Assembly (NCBI GenBank): GCA_947450695.1 | Contig: CANFWV010000001.1 | Span: forward strand, 62,001 to 126,000 | Source: Comamonadaceae bacterium | Lineage (GTDB): Bacteria > Pseudomonadota > Gammaproteobacteria > Burkholderiales > Burkholderiaceae_C | DNA: 64,000 nucleotides | Direction of reading: 5' to 3' | Made by a program: the position numbers and the translations under genes | In this document: positions 23,840 to 33,370 of the stretch, piece after piece | How positions within the stretch are numbered: the first letter of the stretch is position 1 | How the letters are laid out: every line of letters starts with the position of its first letter | Notes under the pieces: model-generated | Databases searched by the model: none | The model's input: the letters and a program-made list of their open reading frames with translations, nothing else | Told to the model about the DNA's origin: nothing

Positions 23840-24784
23840 TCAGTGCACATGACCCCAGAGCAAAAAGGCCTCGCGCCCCTCTGCCACCAAGCTCACGGTC
23901 GCACCGACTGGCAACAGCACTTTGGTGGACACGTGGCCAAACGGCAATCCCGTCAATACACGCGCTTTGACTTGAGATTGCAGCCACTTCACGACCGATG
24001 CGAGTTTGAAACCTTTGTCATGCGGGACCAGTTTGAAATTGGTGAACTGGCCAAAAACGATGGCTTTTTGATGCGCCAACACACCAGCATGCAGCAACTG
24101 CGTGAGCATGCGCTCGATGCGATACGGGTGCTCATGCACGTCTTCCAAAAACAAAATACCACCCTTGATTTGAGGTAAATAAGGGGTGCCGACCAGCGAC
24201 GACAAGACTGCCAAATTACCACCCCAGAGCACGGCATTGTTGACTTTGAAATCAGTTGATTTTGCGGTCGCTGTCAGTGCCGCTGCCTGTGTTGCAAATT
24301 TAGGCAACTGCCACCCAGCGCCCTCGCCTTGACCGCTCACCAAGTCGTCGAAGCACGCCTCCATGATGTCGTCGGGCGTACCGTCGACACCAAAATCTTC
24401 TCCGAGCGCGGGACCCGCCCAACTGATGGTGCCAGTCTTGGCAAGCAAGGCCGATTGAAACGCGGTGAAATCACTCAAGCCCACAAACTGCGTGCCCTTA
24501 GCGACCGCCTTGGCCACGGCCTTGTAGTTGATGCCGGGCAAGATGCGCGTCAAGCCGTAGCCACCACGGGAAATCAGCGCGATGTCTGCGCCGCTGGCTG
24601 CGGCCCGTTGTATAGCGGCCAGCCGTGTTTCGTCGTCGCCGGCAAAGCGCTGGTGACTGGCCAAGGCCGATTCATCTATTTCGACTTCATGCCCCAAGGT
24701 TTTCAGTCGGGCAATTCCGCGTTTGAAGCTGGCCTTGTCGCGCACAGCGCTCGAGGGGGAAAAGATGTAGATATGTTTTTTCAC
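23840..24784 (-). CDS. ldcA: LD-carboxypeptidase (S66 family, muramoyltetrapeptide carboxypeptidase)
   Basis: This 314-residue serine peptidase of family S66 removes the terminal D-Ala from murein tetrapeptides during cell-wall recycling in the cytoplasm. The nucleophile region ISRGGYGLTRIL (about residue 91), the SDFTAFQ segment and the GGNLAVLSSLVGTPY motif with ILFLEDVHEHPYRIERML (Glu) and the late histidine (LPFGHVSTKVLLPVG) are all present. In many S66 enzymes the nucleophile motif is GGYG preceded by Ser/Arg, as here. Length is normal. It lies 48 bases downstream of the tadA fusion on the same strand. Confidence 0.9.
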   Translation of the reverse strand: MKKHIYIFSPSSAVRDKASFKRGIARLKTLGHEVEIDESALASHQRFAGDDETRLAAIQRAAASGADIALISRGGYGLTRILPGINYKAVAKAVAKGTQFVGLSDFTAFQSALLAKTGTISWAGPALGEDFGVDGTPDDIMEACFDDLVSGQGEGAGWQLPKFATQAAALTATAKSTDFKVNNAVLWGGNLAVLSSLVGTPYLPQIKGGILFLEDVHEHPYRIERMLTQLLHAGVLAHQKAIVFGQFTNFKLVPHDKGFKLASVVKWLQSQVKARVLTGLPFGHVSTKVLLPVGATVSLVAEGREAFLLWGHVH

Positions 24785-24832
24785 GAGGGCAATTATCCCA
24801 TTGGCTGTCAGCCGGACTGACTTGCGCAGAGA

Positions 24833-26047
24833 TCAAGGCCGGCCGAAAAACCGGAGCGCCTCTGGCGCCATGCTTTCGCCTTGATCTGCCCCGTCAAGGG
24901 CCAACAGGGATTGCCCCGTCCATTGATTGGCCCAAAACGCCCGCGCCTGCTGAGCTAACGCAGTGCTCTCAGCGTCTTCAACGTCATGCGATTCTTGCAC
25001 CATGCGCGGAAAAGCCCGTAGTGCAGCGCGGTGCCCGCGATCGACAAAAGGCACGTCGTAGGCGGCGCATTCCTCCTCCCCGTGGGCCAACAAGGTATTC
25101 ATGGTCAGCAAGCCGTTATAACGCTGCGGTGCAGACATCGGCAAGCTAAGACCCAGCAAACCTCCCCCGTCTTGAAGTACCAGCACCACGTTCTTCAGAT
25201 CAAGCCGTTCAACCAGTTCAAGTAGCGTCTGTCGATGAAAATTGAAGTTGTGAAAACTGTCTTTCTTGGGTTTGTCGCTTTTGCCAAAACCAATCATGTC
25301 AGGTGCAACCACTCGGTGGCCTGCAGCCAAAAATACTGGAATCATCTTGCGGTATAGATAGCTCCAACTAGGGCAGTCGTGGAGGCAAAGAAAAGTCAAC
25401 GCTGGAGTCCTGCCTAGCCTGCCGTATTCGTCCAGATAGTGCATGCGCAAGCCAGCCAATTCGGGCAAGTCACTGATGTAATTGGGCTGCCACGGGTAGT
25501 CTGGCAATCCTTCAAATACTGTATCTGGCGTGCGCAAGGCGAAGTCCTGCAGCGGATGATTGAGCCGCGCTTCTTCGCGCCGCACAGCGCGCATCTCGCC
25601 AAAAAATGTCTGTAGCAAGGCCGCACTTTCATCGGCCAAGACGCCGCCCTGAACAGCGGTCTGGTGGTTGATGCGCTCTTCTGCAAACAGGTTCAAGACC
25701 GAACCGGCAGCTCCAGTTTTGGGTTCTGTTGCACCAAATACCACCCGCTTGAGCCGCGCCTGCAGTATCGCGCCACTGCACATGACACAGGGCTCTAGCG
25801 TTACGAACAATTCGCAGGCATCCAGACGGTAATTACCCAGCACCTGGGCTGCCGAGCGCAAAGCCACTATCTCAGCGTGCGCCGTCGGGTCGTGTCCATC
25901 TATCGGTGAGTTCCGTCCAGTGGCAATGATCTGGCCATCCTTGACCACTACCGCACCCACAGGCACCTCACCTACAGTCATGGCGGCTCGGGCTTCGGCT
26001 AGTGCGACTCGCATCATCTCAAAGTCACGCTCGCCTGTTGCGCTCAT
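24833..26047 (-). CDS. tadA: Fusion of tRNA adenosine deaminase TadA with a truncated haloalkane-dehalogenase-like hydrolase
   Basis: Residues 1 to about 150 form TadA, which converts A34 to inosine in tRNA-Arg(ACG). The zinc ligands and catalytic Glu are in TAHAEIV (His57, Glu59) and PCVMC (Cys87, Cys90). From about 155 an alpha/beta hydrolase domain of the haloalkane dehalogenase type follows (PSWSYLYRKMIPVF, then APDMIGFGKSDKP). The nucleophile motif QDWGG reads QDGGG, so the halide-binding Trp is lost, and the domain stops before the region that should hold the catalytic histidine. The added half is therefore probably inactive or structural. The ATG at 26047 overlaps the upstream gene's TGA, favouring it over 26077. 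Confidence 0.85.
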   Translation of the reverse strand: MSATGERDFEMMRVALAEARAAMTVGEVPVGAVVVKDGQIIATGRNSPIDGHDPTAHAEIVALRSAAQVLGNYRLDACELFVTLEPCVMCSGAILQARLKRVVFGATEPKTGAAGSVLNLFAEERINHQTAVQGGVLADESAALLQTFFGEMRAVRREEARLNHPLQDFALRTPDTVFEGLPDYPWQPNYISDLPELAGLRMHYLDEYGRLGRTPALTFLCLHDCPSWSYLYRKMIPVFLAAGHRVVAPDMIGFGKSDKPKKDSFHNFNFHRQTLLELVERLDLKNVVLVLQDGGGLLGLSLPMSAPQRYNGLLTMNTLLAHGEEECAAYDVPFVDRGHRAALRAFPRMVQESHDVEDAESTALAQQARAFWANQWTGQSLLALDGADQGESMAPEALRFFGRP

Positions 26048-26679
26048 GCTGGGTTGCCTTTGAGCCGGATCATCCATTCAGCCAGCGTGCGTTGATGGCT
26101 GCTACCGGTGGTATACATGCGCAGCGTGGCGTCATGGGCTTCAGGTCGGTGTTGGTTCAGTTTGAGCTTGCATTCAAATGCCGTCACGCGCAGCTCAAAG
26201 CCGACAATGCCGGCCAACATCTTGCGTTGGTAATCGGCGTCCAACGAACGCCATTGCGCCGCGTAAGCCGGTTCATGATCGCCAATGAGTTTTTTCAACA
26301 AGGCGTCTTTGGCGTCTGGGGCGTCGATCAATACGGCCTCAACCGTGCAGTGCACGGCGAGGTAATTCCAAGTCGGAACGCGAGCTAAGTCGGGATACAC
26401 CTGCGGCGACAAATAGGCGTGTGCCCCCAGAAAAGTCACCACAGCTTTAGGTCTGGTCTGCAGGTATCGCCAATGCGGATTACCGCGCGCGACATGACCC
26501 AGCAGTACAGGCGTATTGCCACCAGCTTCAGACGACTGATCTTGCAACAGCAAAGGCAAGTGTGTGACATAGGGCAAAGCCGTGTCATCGGTGCTGATCA
26601 GACTAGCGAATGGATCAGCCCGTATCAGCGGCGCTGCGTGCTCAGTCCACTCGCCCTTGAAATGTGACGGTAAATACAT
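26044..26679 (-). CDS. PaiB family FMN-binding protein
   Basis: This 211-residue protein belongs to the PaiB/FMN-binding negative transcriptional regulator family, with a split-barrel flavin-binding fold. It begins MYLPSHFKGEWTE (start at 26679, not 26739), then has PLLLQDQ, ARGNPHWR and VPTWNYLAVHC, typical family segments, and a C-terminal LNQHRPEA. PaiB was named as a regulator of sporulation and proteases in Bacillus, but most members are uncharacterised and may be flavin reductases or oxidases. Its stop overlaps the tadA start (ATGA), and it follows the DsbA-type gene by 19 bases, so the three are likely one operon. Confidence 0.85.
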   Translation of the reverse strand: MYLPSHFKGEWTEHAAPLIRADPFASLISTDDTALPYVTHLPLLLQDQSSEAGGNTPVLLGHVARGNPHWRYLQTRPKAVVTFLGAHAYLSPQVYPDLARVPTWNYLAVHCTVEAVLIDAPDAKDALLKKLIGDHEPAYAAQWRSLDADYQRKMLAGIVGFELRVTAFECKLKLNQHRPEAHDATLRMYTTGSSHQRTLAEWMIRLKGNPA

Positions 26680-26698
26680 AGTCACTGAGCCTATAAAA

Positions 26699-27370
26699 CT
26701 AGTCTGCGGCTTGAGCAATCTGACGTAAAGCCTGCTCAAAAACCTCGACCGGCTGACCGCCAGATATCAGGTGTTTGTCGTTGATGATGATTGCTGGGAC
26801 GGAATGAATGCCCTGCGACTGGTAAAAATCTTCGCGTTCACGGACGTCCACCGTGTATTCACCTGAGCTCAAAATTTCGGCGGCACGCGTTGCATCCAAA
26901 CCCACCTCGGCGGCAAGTTTCAATAAAACGTCATGTGATGCCGGGCTTTCACCGTCTGTGAAGTAGGTCTTGAAAAGTCCCTCTTTCAACGCCTTCTGGT
27001 GGCCCTCGCCTTGAGTTTCAGCCCAATGCAACAAGCGGTGCGCGTCAAAAGTGTTGTATGTGCGACTGCGACCGCCACCTGAGGCATTGGTGCCGCTAAA
27101 CGTGAAACCAAGAGCTGCACCGCGTTGACGAATCGCCTCTCGGTTCGCTTCTGCCTGTTCAGCCGAAATGCCGTATTTCTGAGTGATGTGCTCCGTGATG
27201 TCCTGGCCTTCTGGCCCCATGCTCGGATTCAATTCAAACGGTTGAAAGTGCAGATCAGCCGTGATCTCGGGGCTAACCCGAGCCAGCGCTTGATCCAGCG
27301 CTTTGAGTCCAATCACGCACCAAGGGCAAGACACATCCGAAACAAAATCAATTTTAAGAATCGTGACCAT
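26699..27370 (-). CDS. DsbA family oxidoreductase, FrnE-like
   Basis: This 223-residue protein has a thioredoxin fold with a helical insert and the redox motif CPWC near the N-terminus (SDVSCPWCVIGLKAL, about residues 13-18). The late cis-proline region is VPAIIINDKHLISGGQP. No signal peptide is present, so it acts in the cytoplasm, unlike periplasmic DsbA. FrnE-type proteins are linked to polyketide biosynthesis in Streptomyces and to oxidative stress resistance in Deinococcus; the role here is unknown. It heads a likely operon with the PaiB-type and TadA genes. Confidence 0.88.
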   Translation of the reverse strand: MVTILKIDFVSDVSCPWCVIGLKALDQALARVSPEITADLHFQPFELNPSMGPEGQDITEHITQKYGISAEQAEANREAIRQRGAALGFTFSGTNASGGGRSRTYNTFDAHRLLHWAETQGEGHQKALKEGLFKTYFTDGESPASHDVLLKLAAEVGLDATRAAEILSSGEYTVDVREREDFYQSQGIHSVPAIIINDKHLISGGQPVEVFEQALRQIAQAAD

Positions 27371-27424
27371 GTGTTTTCCCTTGAATATGAAGTGCGTTAG
27401 AACGCATCACTGCTTACCGAAAAA

Positions 27425-29044
27425 TTATTCCCACTCAATAGTCGCGGGAGGTTTGCTGCTAACGTCGTATGTCACCCGGTTAATTCCGCGCACCTCATTG
27501 ATGATGCGCCCGGAAACTTTCTTGAGTAGCGCGTAGGGCAATTCAGCCCAGTCGGCGGTCATGAAGTCACTGGTTTGCACTGCGCGCAGAGCCACGACAT
27601 ATTCATAAGTTCGGCCGTCGCCCATGACGCCAACACTTTTGACTGGCAAAAAAACGGTGAAGGCTTGGCTGGTGAGTTCGTACCAGTTTTTGCCACTGTC
27701 TGCATCTTTAAAGTTGCGTAATTCCTCAATGAAGATCGCATCAGCCCGGCGCAGGAGATCTGCAAATTCCTGTTTGACTTCGCCCAAAATACGGACACCA
27801 AGACCTGGGCCCGGGAAAGGATGGCGATAAACCATGTCGTGCGGGAGGCCCAAGGCGACGCCAAGTTCGCGGACTTCGTCCTTGAACAATTCACGCAGTG
27901 GCTCCAGCAGTTTCAAACCCAATTGTTCTGGCAAGCCACCCACGTTGTGGTGACTCTTGATGGTCATAGCCTTTTTGTTTTTAGCACCGCCGGACTCGAT
28001 TACATCCGGATAAATCGTGCCTTGTGCCAGCCACTTGGCACCTTTGGACGACGCATCAGCGGCTTTGAGTTTGGCGGCCTCAGCCTTGAAGACTTCAACG
28101 AATTCACGGCCGATGATCTTGCGTTTGGCTTCAGGGTCACTGACACCGGCCAGATGGCCGAGAAACTGACCGGCTGCGTCAACGCGGATGACCTTGGCGT
28201 GCAGCTTGCCGACGAACATGTCCATGACCATGTCGCCTTCGTTCAGGCGCAGCAAGCCGTGGTCGACAAAGACGCAGGTCAATTGGTCGCCAATGGCACG
28301 GTGGATCAGCGCTGCGGCGACTGACGAATCAACGCCGCCAGACAAGCCGAGGATGACTTCTTCGTCACCCACTTGCTCGCGGATTTTGGCAACAGCCTCT
28401 GCGATGTAATCACCCATGACCCAGTCGGGCCGCGTACCGCAAATGTCGAGCACAAAGCGATTCAGCAGTGCTTGACCTTGCACGGTGTGCGTGACTTCAG
28501 GGTGAAACTGCACGGCGTAATATTTGCGGACTTCATCGGCCATGCCGGCGATTGGGCATGAGTCGGTAGAGGCCATGAGCTTGAAGCCGGGTGGCATCTC
28601 GGTGACTTTGTCGCCGTGGCTCATCCAGACCTTGAGCATGCCGTGGCCGTCTGGCGTGGTGAAGTCGGCGATATCTTTGAGCAGCGCCGTGTGGCCGCGA
28701 GCGCGCACTTCGGCGTAGCCAAATTCACGCGTGGTTCCGCCTTCGACTTTGCCGCCAAGCTGCTGAGCCATAGTCTGCATACCGTAACAAATACCGAGCA
28801 CCGGAATACCCAAATCGAAGATAGCTTGAGGTGCTTTGTCGGTCGATTCTTCGTAGACGCTGGCATGGCTGCCCGACAAAATAACGCCCTTGAGATTGCC
28901 ATCTTTGGCGTACTCACGAACCCACTCATCGGTCACATCGCAGGGATGAACTTCACAAAAAACATGCGCCTCACGAACACGGCGGGCAATGAGCTGAGTG
29001 ACTTGCGAGCCGAAGTCGAGGATGAGGATTTTTTGGTGGAGCAT
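27425..29044 (-). CDS. guaA: GMP synthase (glutamine-hydrolysing)
   Basis: This 539-residue enzyme aminates XMP to GMP using glutamine and ATP, the last step of de novo GMP synthesis. The N-terminal class I amidotransferase domain has the nucleophile in [16 protein letters not shown] (about Cys83) and the histidine/glutamate in [11 protein letters not shown] (about 180). The ATP-pyrophosphatase domain has [16 protein letters not shown] (about 235), followed by the dimerisation domain ending PPATIEWE. It lies 121 bases downstream of guaB on the same strand, with a repeat-like hairpin element between. Confidence 0.97.
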   Translation of the reverse strand: MLHQKILILDFGSQVTQLIARRVREAHVFCEVHPCDVTDEWVREYAKDGNLKGVILSGSHASVYEESTDKAPQAIFDLGIPVLGICYGMQTMAQQLGGKVEGGTTREFGYAEVRARGHTALLKDIADFTTPDGHGMLKVWMSHGDKVTEMPPGFKLMASTDSCPIAGMADEVRKYYAVQFHPEVTHTVQGQALLNRFVLDICGTRPDWVMGDYIAEAVAKIREQVGDEEVILGLSGGVDSSVAAALIHRAIGDQLTCVFVDHGLLRLNEGDMVMDMFVGKLHAKVIRVDAAGQFLGHLAGVSDPEAKRKIIGREFVEVFKAEAAKLKAADASSKGAKWLAQGTIYPDVIESGGAKNKKAMTIKSHHNVGGLPEQLGLKLLEPLRELFKDEVRELGVALGLPHDMVYRHPFPGPGLGVRILGEVKQEFADLLRRADAIFIEELRNFKDADSGKNWYELTSQAFTVFLPVKSVGVMGDGRTYEYVVALRAVQTSDFMTADWAELPYALLKKVSGRIINEVRGINRVTYDVSSKPPATIEWE

Positions 29045-29097
29045 GAATCGGGGCAGTTTCGACAGATGGCGTTAAGCAAGGGCAATTTTCCGATGGG

Positions 29098-29162
29098 CCG
29101 CCCCTAGGAAAATGAACCCCCTCGGGGAGCAGCGTAGTACACGCAGTGACAAGCGTGGGGGC
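29098..29162. repeat. Intergenic hairpin repeat of a kind seen in Comamonadaceae, between guaB and guaA
   Basis: The stretch holds CCCCCTCGGGG, which folds on itself, and CCCCC (29117-29121) can also pair with GGGGG (29157-29161) across AGCAGCGTAGTACACGCAG. From memory, elements reading CCCCCTCGGGG...GCGTGGGGG are scattered between genes in Comamonadaceae genomes. There is only one copy in this window, so the repeat status is recalled, not shown here. Confidence 0.5.
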
Positions 29163-29165
29163 TAA

Positions 29166-30635
29166 TTAGTCAGCGCGGTAGTTCGGCGCTTCTTTGGTGA
29201 TCTGCACATCATGTACATGGCTTTCGCGGATACCTGCCGAGGTGATCTCGACAAACTCCGCTTTGTTCTGCATATCTTCGATGGTGGCACAACCGCAGTA
29301 GCCCATGCTAGCGCGTAAACCGCCAGCCATTTGGTAGACGATGGAGACCATGGAACCTTTGTAAGGAACGCGACCTTCAATGCCTTCAGGCACCAACTTG
29401 TCTGCATTTGGGTTGCCGGTAGTGGCTTCCTGGAAGTAACGGTCTGCACTGCCCTGCTGCATGGCACCAATGCTGCCCATGCCGCGGTAGCTCTTGTAGC
29501 TGCGGCCTTGAAACAAAATGACTTCGCCTGGTGCTTCTTCAGTACCCGCAAACATGCCGCCCATCATGACGGTGCCTGCACCTGCCGCAATGGCTTTAGC
29601 AATGTCGCCGCTGTAGCGAATACCGCCGTCACCTATCAAAGGAACACCAGTGCCGCGCAGGGCAGTGGCCACGCTGTCGATGGCCATGATTTGTGGCACA
29701 CCCACGCCAGCCACAATGCGAGTGGTGCAAATGCTGCCAGGACCGATGCCGACTTTGACAGCATCTGCCCCTGCTTCAACTAGCGCCAACGCAGCTGCGC
29801 CAGTGGCAATATTGCCGCCAATCACGTCGATGTGCGGATAGTTCTTTTTGACCCAACGCACACGCTCGATCACGCCATGGCTGTGGCCGTGTGCCGTGTC
29901 CACCACGATGGCGTCGACACCTGCGCGGACCAGCGCTTCAACGCGTTCTTCCGTGCCGTCGCCCACGCCGACAGCCGCACCCACGCGCAAACGGCCAGAA
30001 GCGTCGCGCGCAGCGTTGGGGAAATTGGTTTGTTTGGTGATGTCTTTGACCGTGATCAAGCCTTTGAGCTCGAAGTCATCATTGACCACCAACAAGCGCT
30101 CAAGTTTGTACTTGTTAAGCAAAGCCTTGGCCTCGGCTGGCGAAGTGCCTTCTTTGACGGTAATCAGCTTTTCACGCGGCGTCATAATCTGGTGCGCCTT
30201 GACGTCGTAGCGGGTTTCAAAGCGAAGATCCCGGCTGGTGACAATGCCGATGACTTTGCCGCCGTCGCAAACCGGGAAGCCAGAGATGCCGAGTTGTTCA
30301 GACAACTCAAGCACCTGCAGCACGGTGTGTTCTGGTGTGATGACGACAGGGTCACGCACCACACCGGATTCATAGCGCTTAACTTTGGCCACATGCGCGG
30401 CTTGCTCTTGCGGAGTCAAGTTTTTGTGAACAATGCCGATGCCGCCCTCCTGGGCTATGGCAATCGCCAGACGCGCCTCGGTGACGGTGTCCATCGCGGC
30501 CGAAACCAAAGGCAGGTTCAGGCGAATGTTGCGAGAAAACTGGGTGGAAAGTGATGTGTCCTTGGGCAGGACTTGGGAGTACGCAGGGACCAACAAGACG
30601 TCGTCGAAGGTCAGCGCTTTGCCGAGTAGGCGCAT
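29166..30635 (-). CDS. guaB: IMP dehydrogenase
   Basis: This 489-residue enzyme oxidises IMP to XMP with NAD+, the committed step to guanine nucleotides. The ATG at 30635 ([20 protein letters not shown]) is preferred to 30671. Two CBS domains lie at about 95-205 ([12 protein letters not shown]), inserted in the TIM barrel. The catalytic cysteine loop is [15 protein letters not shown] (about 300-314), followed by [10 protein letters not shown] and [10 protein letters not shown]. It is upstream of guaA, as in most proteobacteria. A TACAAT -10-like hexamer lies 22 bases before the start. Confidence 0.97.
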   Translation of the reverse strand: MRLLGKALTFDDVLLVPAYSQVLPKDTSLSTQFSRNIRLNLPLVSAAMDTVTEARLAIAIAQEGGIGIVHKNLTPQEQAAHVAKVKRYESGVVRDPVVITPEHTVLQVLELSEQLGISGFPVCDGGKVIGIVTSRDLRFETRYDVKAHQIMTPREKLITVKEGTSPAEAKALLNKYKLERLLVVNDDFELKGLITVKDITKQTNFPNAARDASGRLRVGAAVGVGDGTEERVEALVRAGVDAIVVDTAHGHSHGVIERVRWVKKNYPHIDVIGGNIATGAAALALVEAGADAVKVGIGPGSICTTRIVAGVGVPQIMAIDSVATALRGTGVPLIGDGGIRYSGDIAKAIAAGAGTVMMGGMFAGTEEAPGEVILFQGRSYKSYRGMGSIGAMQQGSADRYFQEATTGNPNADKLVPEGIEGRVPYKGSMVSIVYQMAGGLRASMGYCGCATIEDMQNKAEFVEITSAGIRESHVHDVQITKEAPNYRAD

Positions 30636-30656
30636 AGGGAAAGCTCCAAAAACGCG

Positions 30657-30662
30657 ATTGTA
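30657..30662 (-). promoter_or_regulatory. Possible -10 element of guaB
   Basis: On the minus strand the sequence reads TACAAT, five of six to the sigma-70 -10 consensus, 22-27 bases before the guaB ATG. No convincing -35 lies 16-18 bases further upstream, so it is only a candidate. Confidence 0.35.
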
Positions 30663-30698
30663 CCCGTGCAAACAGCGGGTTTTGCGCTTGCAGCGTTC

Positions 30699-31040
30699 TC
30701 AGTAACCGGCTTTTCCACCTTCGCGTTTTTTTGAGAACAGCCCTGCGCGTTTAACGCCCTGCCCCCTGAATCGTTCGCGGCGTGCGACCTTGGGGTCCAC
30801 CCGGAGCGGCCGGTAAATCTCGATTCGGTCTTGATCGGCCAGCACTTGATCGACATGGCAGATGCGACCCCAGATGCCGAGGCTTAAATCACCTCGGGCT
30901 AGGAGTTCGGGGATGTCAGAAAAATCTGCCTGAACGCCTGACTGTTCTAGCGCCAGTTGGACCGTACTGCCTTCAGTCAGTTCTAGAAGCCATTCTTGCG
31001 CCAAGCGTTGACTCGGCGCGTAGGTCACGGCAATTTTCAT
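30699..31040 (-). CDS. rnfH: RnfH family ubiquitin-like protein
   Basis: This 113-residue protein of the RnfH/UPF0125 family has a beta-grasp fold similar to ubiquitin. It starts at 31040 (MKIAVTYAPSQRLAQEW) rather than 31280, which lies inside ratA. The conserved core GIWGRICHVDQVLADQDRIEIYRPL is followed by DPKVARRERF and a basic tail. RnfH is commonly encoded with ratA and smpB, as here; its function is not established. It lies 16 bases downstream of ratA. Confidence 0.9.
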   Translation of the reverse strand: MKIAVTYAPSQRLAQEWLLELTEGSTVQLALEQSGVQADFSDIPELLARGDLSLGIWGRICHVDQVLADQDRIEIYRPLRVDPKVARRERFRGQGVKRAGLFSKKREGGKAGY

Positions 31041-31056
31041 GGCGAGAGGCAATTGA

Positions 31057-31500
31057 TCACGACTCCCCGTACACCTGAGTTGCACGTTTAACGAATGCTT
31101 CAACCATGCTACCGGCAATCTTGTCAAAAACTGGCCCGACCAGCGCGGCCAGTGCCCGATTGGCAAAGCTATAGCGAAGCGTGAAGTCGACCTTGCTCGC
31201 CCGTTGACCTTCGCCGAGAGGGGTGAATGTCCAAAGACCATCGAGATGTGAGAACGGGCCGTCGACCAGTTCCATCGCAACTTCGCGGTCTGCTACGTGT
31301 TGGTTGCGGGTGGTGAATGTCTGTTTAATGCCGGCAAATGAGATTCCCACTTTAGCGGTCATACCGGTGGCGTCTTCCGACAGCACACTGGCTTGGTCGC
31401 ACCACGGCAAAAACGCCGGATAGTGCGCAACGTCGGTGACGAGTGCAAACATTTCTTCGGCGCTGTACCAGAGGAGGACGGACTTGTGAACGGTTTTCAT
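31057..31500 (-). CDS. ratA: RatA/COQ10-type START domain protein
   Basis: This 147-residue protein has a START/SRPBCC fold. It begins [20 protein letters not shown] and carries the family segment [17 protein letters not shown] (about 27-43), then the FTTRNQH and [11 protein letters not shown] strands. Members are described in E. coli as RatA, reported to block 70S ribosome assembly, and in eukaryotes as the ubiquinone-binding COQ10; the second role is the more general one. It is divergent from smpB across a 55-base region, the usual arrangement in proteobacteria. Confidence 0.9.
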   Translation of the reverse strand: MKTVHKSVLLWYSAEEMFALVTDVAHYPAFLPWCDQASVLSEDATGMTAKVGISFAGIKQTFTTRNQHVADREVAMELVDGPFSHLDGLWTFTPLGEGQRASKVDFTLRYSFANRALAALVGPVFDKIAGSMVEAFVKRATQVYGES

Positions 31501-31555
31501 ACAATGCAGTTGCGTTGGTAATTGTATTAGCCGCCCGCACCCTCACCTCTCAGAC

Positions 31556-32110
31556 ATGGCCACCAAAGAAGCAAGCTCCTCCAAAAAACCCGCTGCGGCC
31601 TCTTCCGGCAAGCCAGCCAAGCCCGCAGCCAATCTGTCGCCAAAAGCGGCAGCCGCTGCTATTCGCATTGCCGACAACAAAAAAGCCACATACAACTACC
31701 ACATTGAAGAGCGCTTTGAAGCCGGCATGGTGCTTGAAGGCTGGGAGGTGAAGTCAGTCCGCGAGGGCAAAGTGCAATTGACCGACGGCTACGTCGTTAT
31801 CCGCAATGGTGAGCTCTTCATCATCGGCTGCCAGATCAACCCGCTGGGCACCGCGTCAACGCATGTGCAACCGGACTCCATTCGCACCAAGAAGCTCTTG
31901 ATGCACAAAGATGAAATCAAACGCTTGCTGGCCAAGGTCGAGCAAAAAGGTTTCACGCTGGTACCGCTCAATATGCACTGGAAATCTGGTCGAGTGAAAT
32001 GCGAAATTGGCTTGGCCAAAGGCAAAGCCGAGCATGACAAGCGCGACACCATCAAGGACCGCGAAGGAAAACGCGAAGTTGAGCGCGTGATGAAGTCACG
32101 CGGTCGCTAA
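31556..32110 (+). CDS. smpB: SsrA-binding protein SmpB
   Basis: SmpB binds tmRNA and brings it to stalled ribosomes for trans-translation. The 184-residue protein has an Ala/Lys/Ser-rich N-terminal extension of about 35 residues before the conserved OB-fold ([20 protein letters not shown], then [11 protein letters not shown] and [12 protein letters not shown]). The basic C-terminal tail [19 protein letters not shown] enters the decoding centre. The extension makes it longer than the usual 150-160 residues; an ATG start before it is clear. It converges on the hydratase gene with four bases between stops. Confidence 0.95.
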   Translation: MATKEASSSKKPAAASSGKPAKPAANLSPKAAAAAIRIADNKKATYNYHIEERFEAGMVLEGWEVKSVREGKVQLTDGYVVIRNGELFIIGCQINPLGTASTHVQPDSIRTKKLLMHKDEIKRLLAKVEQKGFTLVPLNMHWKSGRVKCEIGLAKGKAEHDKRDTIKDREGKREVERVMKSRGR

Positions 32111-32114
32111 AAGT

Positions 32115-33266
32115 TTACAGAGACTTCAGTGGATGCTTATCTGGCGTCCAAGGGCTGACGAAAAATTCATCCGCCATGCCCGGCTTCACATCTTCAATAC
32201 GCGCCGGATTCCACTTCGGCGCGTAGTCCTTATCGATCACCAAGGCGCGAATGCCTTCCATGACTTCGCTGGCAGTGCCCGGTCGGTCATAAAAACTGTG
32301 GTGCACCATGTCGCGCTCCATGCGCAGGTCGTCGGCCAAAGTCATATGCCGAGCACGGCGAATTTGCTCCAAGGTCACGTGCAACATCAGGGGTGAACGC
32401 TTGCGCAAGGCGGTTGCGGTTTTCTGCGCCCAGCGGTCGTCCTTGGCTTTATCCAACGCGTCGACCATGTGCTTGACGCGCAGCAACGAAAAGAAGCTGT
32501 CAATGTGACTGTCTGGCTGAATCAAGGTGGCATCCGGCTGGCCGACTTCGCTGGCGAGCCAGCTCTTAGCTTCAGCGATGTTGGTGAATGCTTGTGTGCC
32601 CAGCGCAGCCCACACTGCAGGCATACGTGCGGCGTCCATCTTCACATCAGCCAGACCGTATTGCAGGGCTTCATCAGCACCAATCACATCACCGGTGAGT
32701 GCCAAATATTCGCCCATATGACCGGGACAACGGCTCAAAAAGTAGCCTCCCCCCACATCAGGGAAGAGGCCAATATTGGTCTCAGGCATAGCCATGCGGG
32801 TGTGCTCTGTGACGATGCGCAAACTCGCGCCTTGACTGATGCCCATGCCACCACCCATGACCACGCCGTCCATGAACGCGACGAAAGGTTTGGGGTACTG
32901 ATGAATCAGTTGATTGAGCCTGTATTCTTCGGTGAAAAAATCATCCAGAGAGCTGTCATTTGCCAACACCGCCTGATGGAAATAACGGATATCACCACCC
33001 GCGCTAAAGCCACCAAACAAAGCCTCAGAGGTACCCGGACGTCCGGCCTTGTTGCTCCCGCGGATCGCCACCAACATCACAGCAGGATCGGCTTGTAAGG
33101 CAGTCAACGCCGTCGACAAATCGCGCACCATGGTCAAAGACAATGCATTCAGCGCCTTGGGCCGGTTCAGCGTGATCAGACCCGCGTTGCCGCGCCGTTC
33201 GACGACGACATAGTTGGCTGGCTCAGACGATGGGGCTTTGGCTTCAGTGACGGTGGTGCTGTTCAT
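32115..33266 (-). CDS. Enoyl-CoA hydratase/isomerase family protein, 3-hydroxyisobutyryl-CoA hydrolase type
   Basis: This 383-residue crotonase-fold protein has the features of 3-hydroxyisobutyryl-CoA hydrolase: an oxyanion-hole segment FGGFSAGGDIRYF (about 84-96), MDGVVMGGGMGIS (about 131) and the ETNIGLFPDVGGGYFLSR motif (about 158-175), whose glutamate and aspartate are catalytic. A C-terminal helical region (RMERDMVHHSFYDRPGTASEVMEG) is usual for this subgroup. HIBCH releases 3-hydroxyisobutyrate in valine breakdown, but some bacterial members act as hydratases, so the substrate is a family-level inference. Confidence 0.87.
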   Translation of the reverse strand: MNSTTVTEAKAPSSEPANYVVVERRGNAGLITLNRPKALNALSLTMVRDLSTALTALQADPAVMLVAIRGSNKAGRPGTSEALFGGFSAGGDIRYFHQAVLANDSSLDDFFTEEYRLNQLIHQYPKPFVAFMDGVVMGGGMGISQGASLRIVTEHTRMAMPETNIGLFPDVGGGYFLSRCPGHMGEYLALTGDVIGADEALQYGLADVKMDAARMPAVWAALGTQAFTNIAEAKSWLASEVGQPDATLIQPDSHIDSFFSLLRVKHMVDALDKAKDDRWAQKTATALRKRSPLMLHVTLEQIRRARHMTLADDLRMERDMVHHSFYDRPGTASEVMEGIRALVIDKDYAPKWNPARIEDVKPGMADEFFVSPWTPDKHPLKSL

Positions 33267-33299
33267 GTTTGTGTTGATGTGACTGATTGACTGAAGGCA

Positions 33300-33338
33300 A
33301 AACGCACCGCCAGGCCTTGTGGACCGTGCGGTGCGTTT
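33300..33338 (-). terminator. Probable intrinsic terminator of typA
   Basis: AAACGCACCG (33300-33309) pairs perfectly with CGGTGCGTTT (33329-33338) over ten bases around a 19-base loop. On the minus strand the stem ends in a short U-run (TTTTGCC). It begins 33 bases after the typA stop. A second small stem (GTTAG-CGAA-CTAAC, 33347-33360) lies between it and typA. Confidence 0.65.
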
Positions 33339-33370
33339 GCTAGCGTGTTAGCGAACTAACGATTGGTTTT

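Noticed and set aside
27393-27406. TGCGT-TAGA-ACGCA hairpin as the guaA terminator
   Set aside because: The stem is only five base pairs and no U-run follows on the minus strand.
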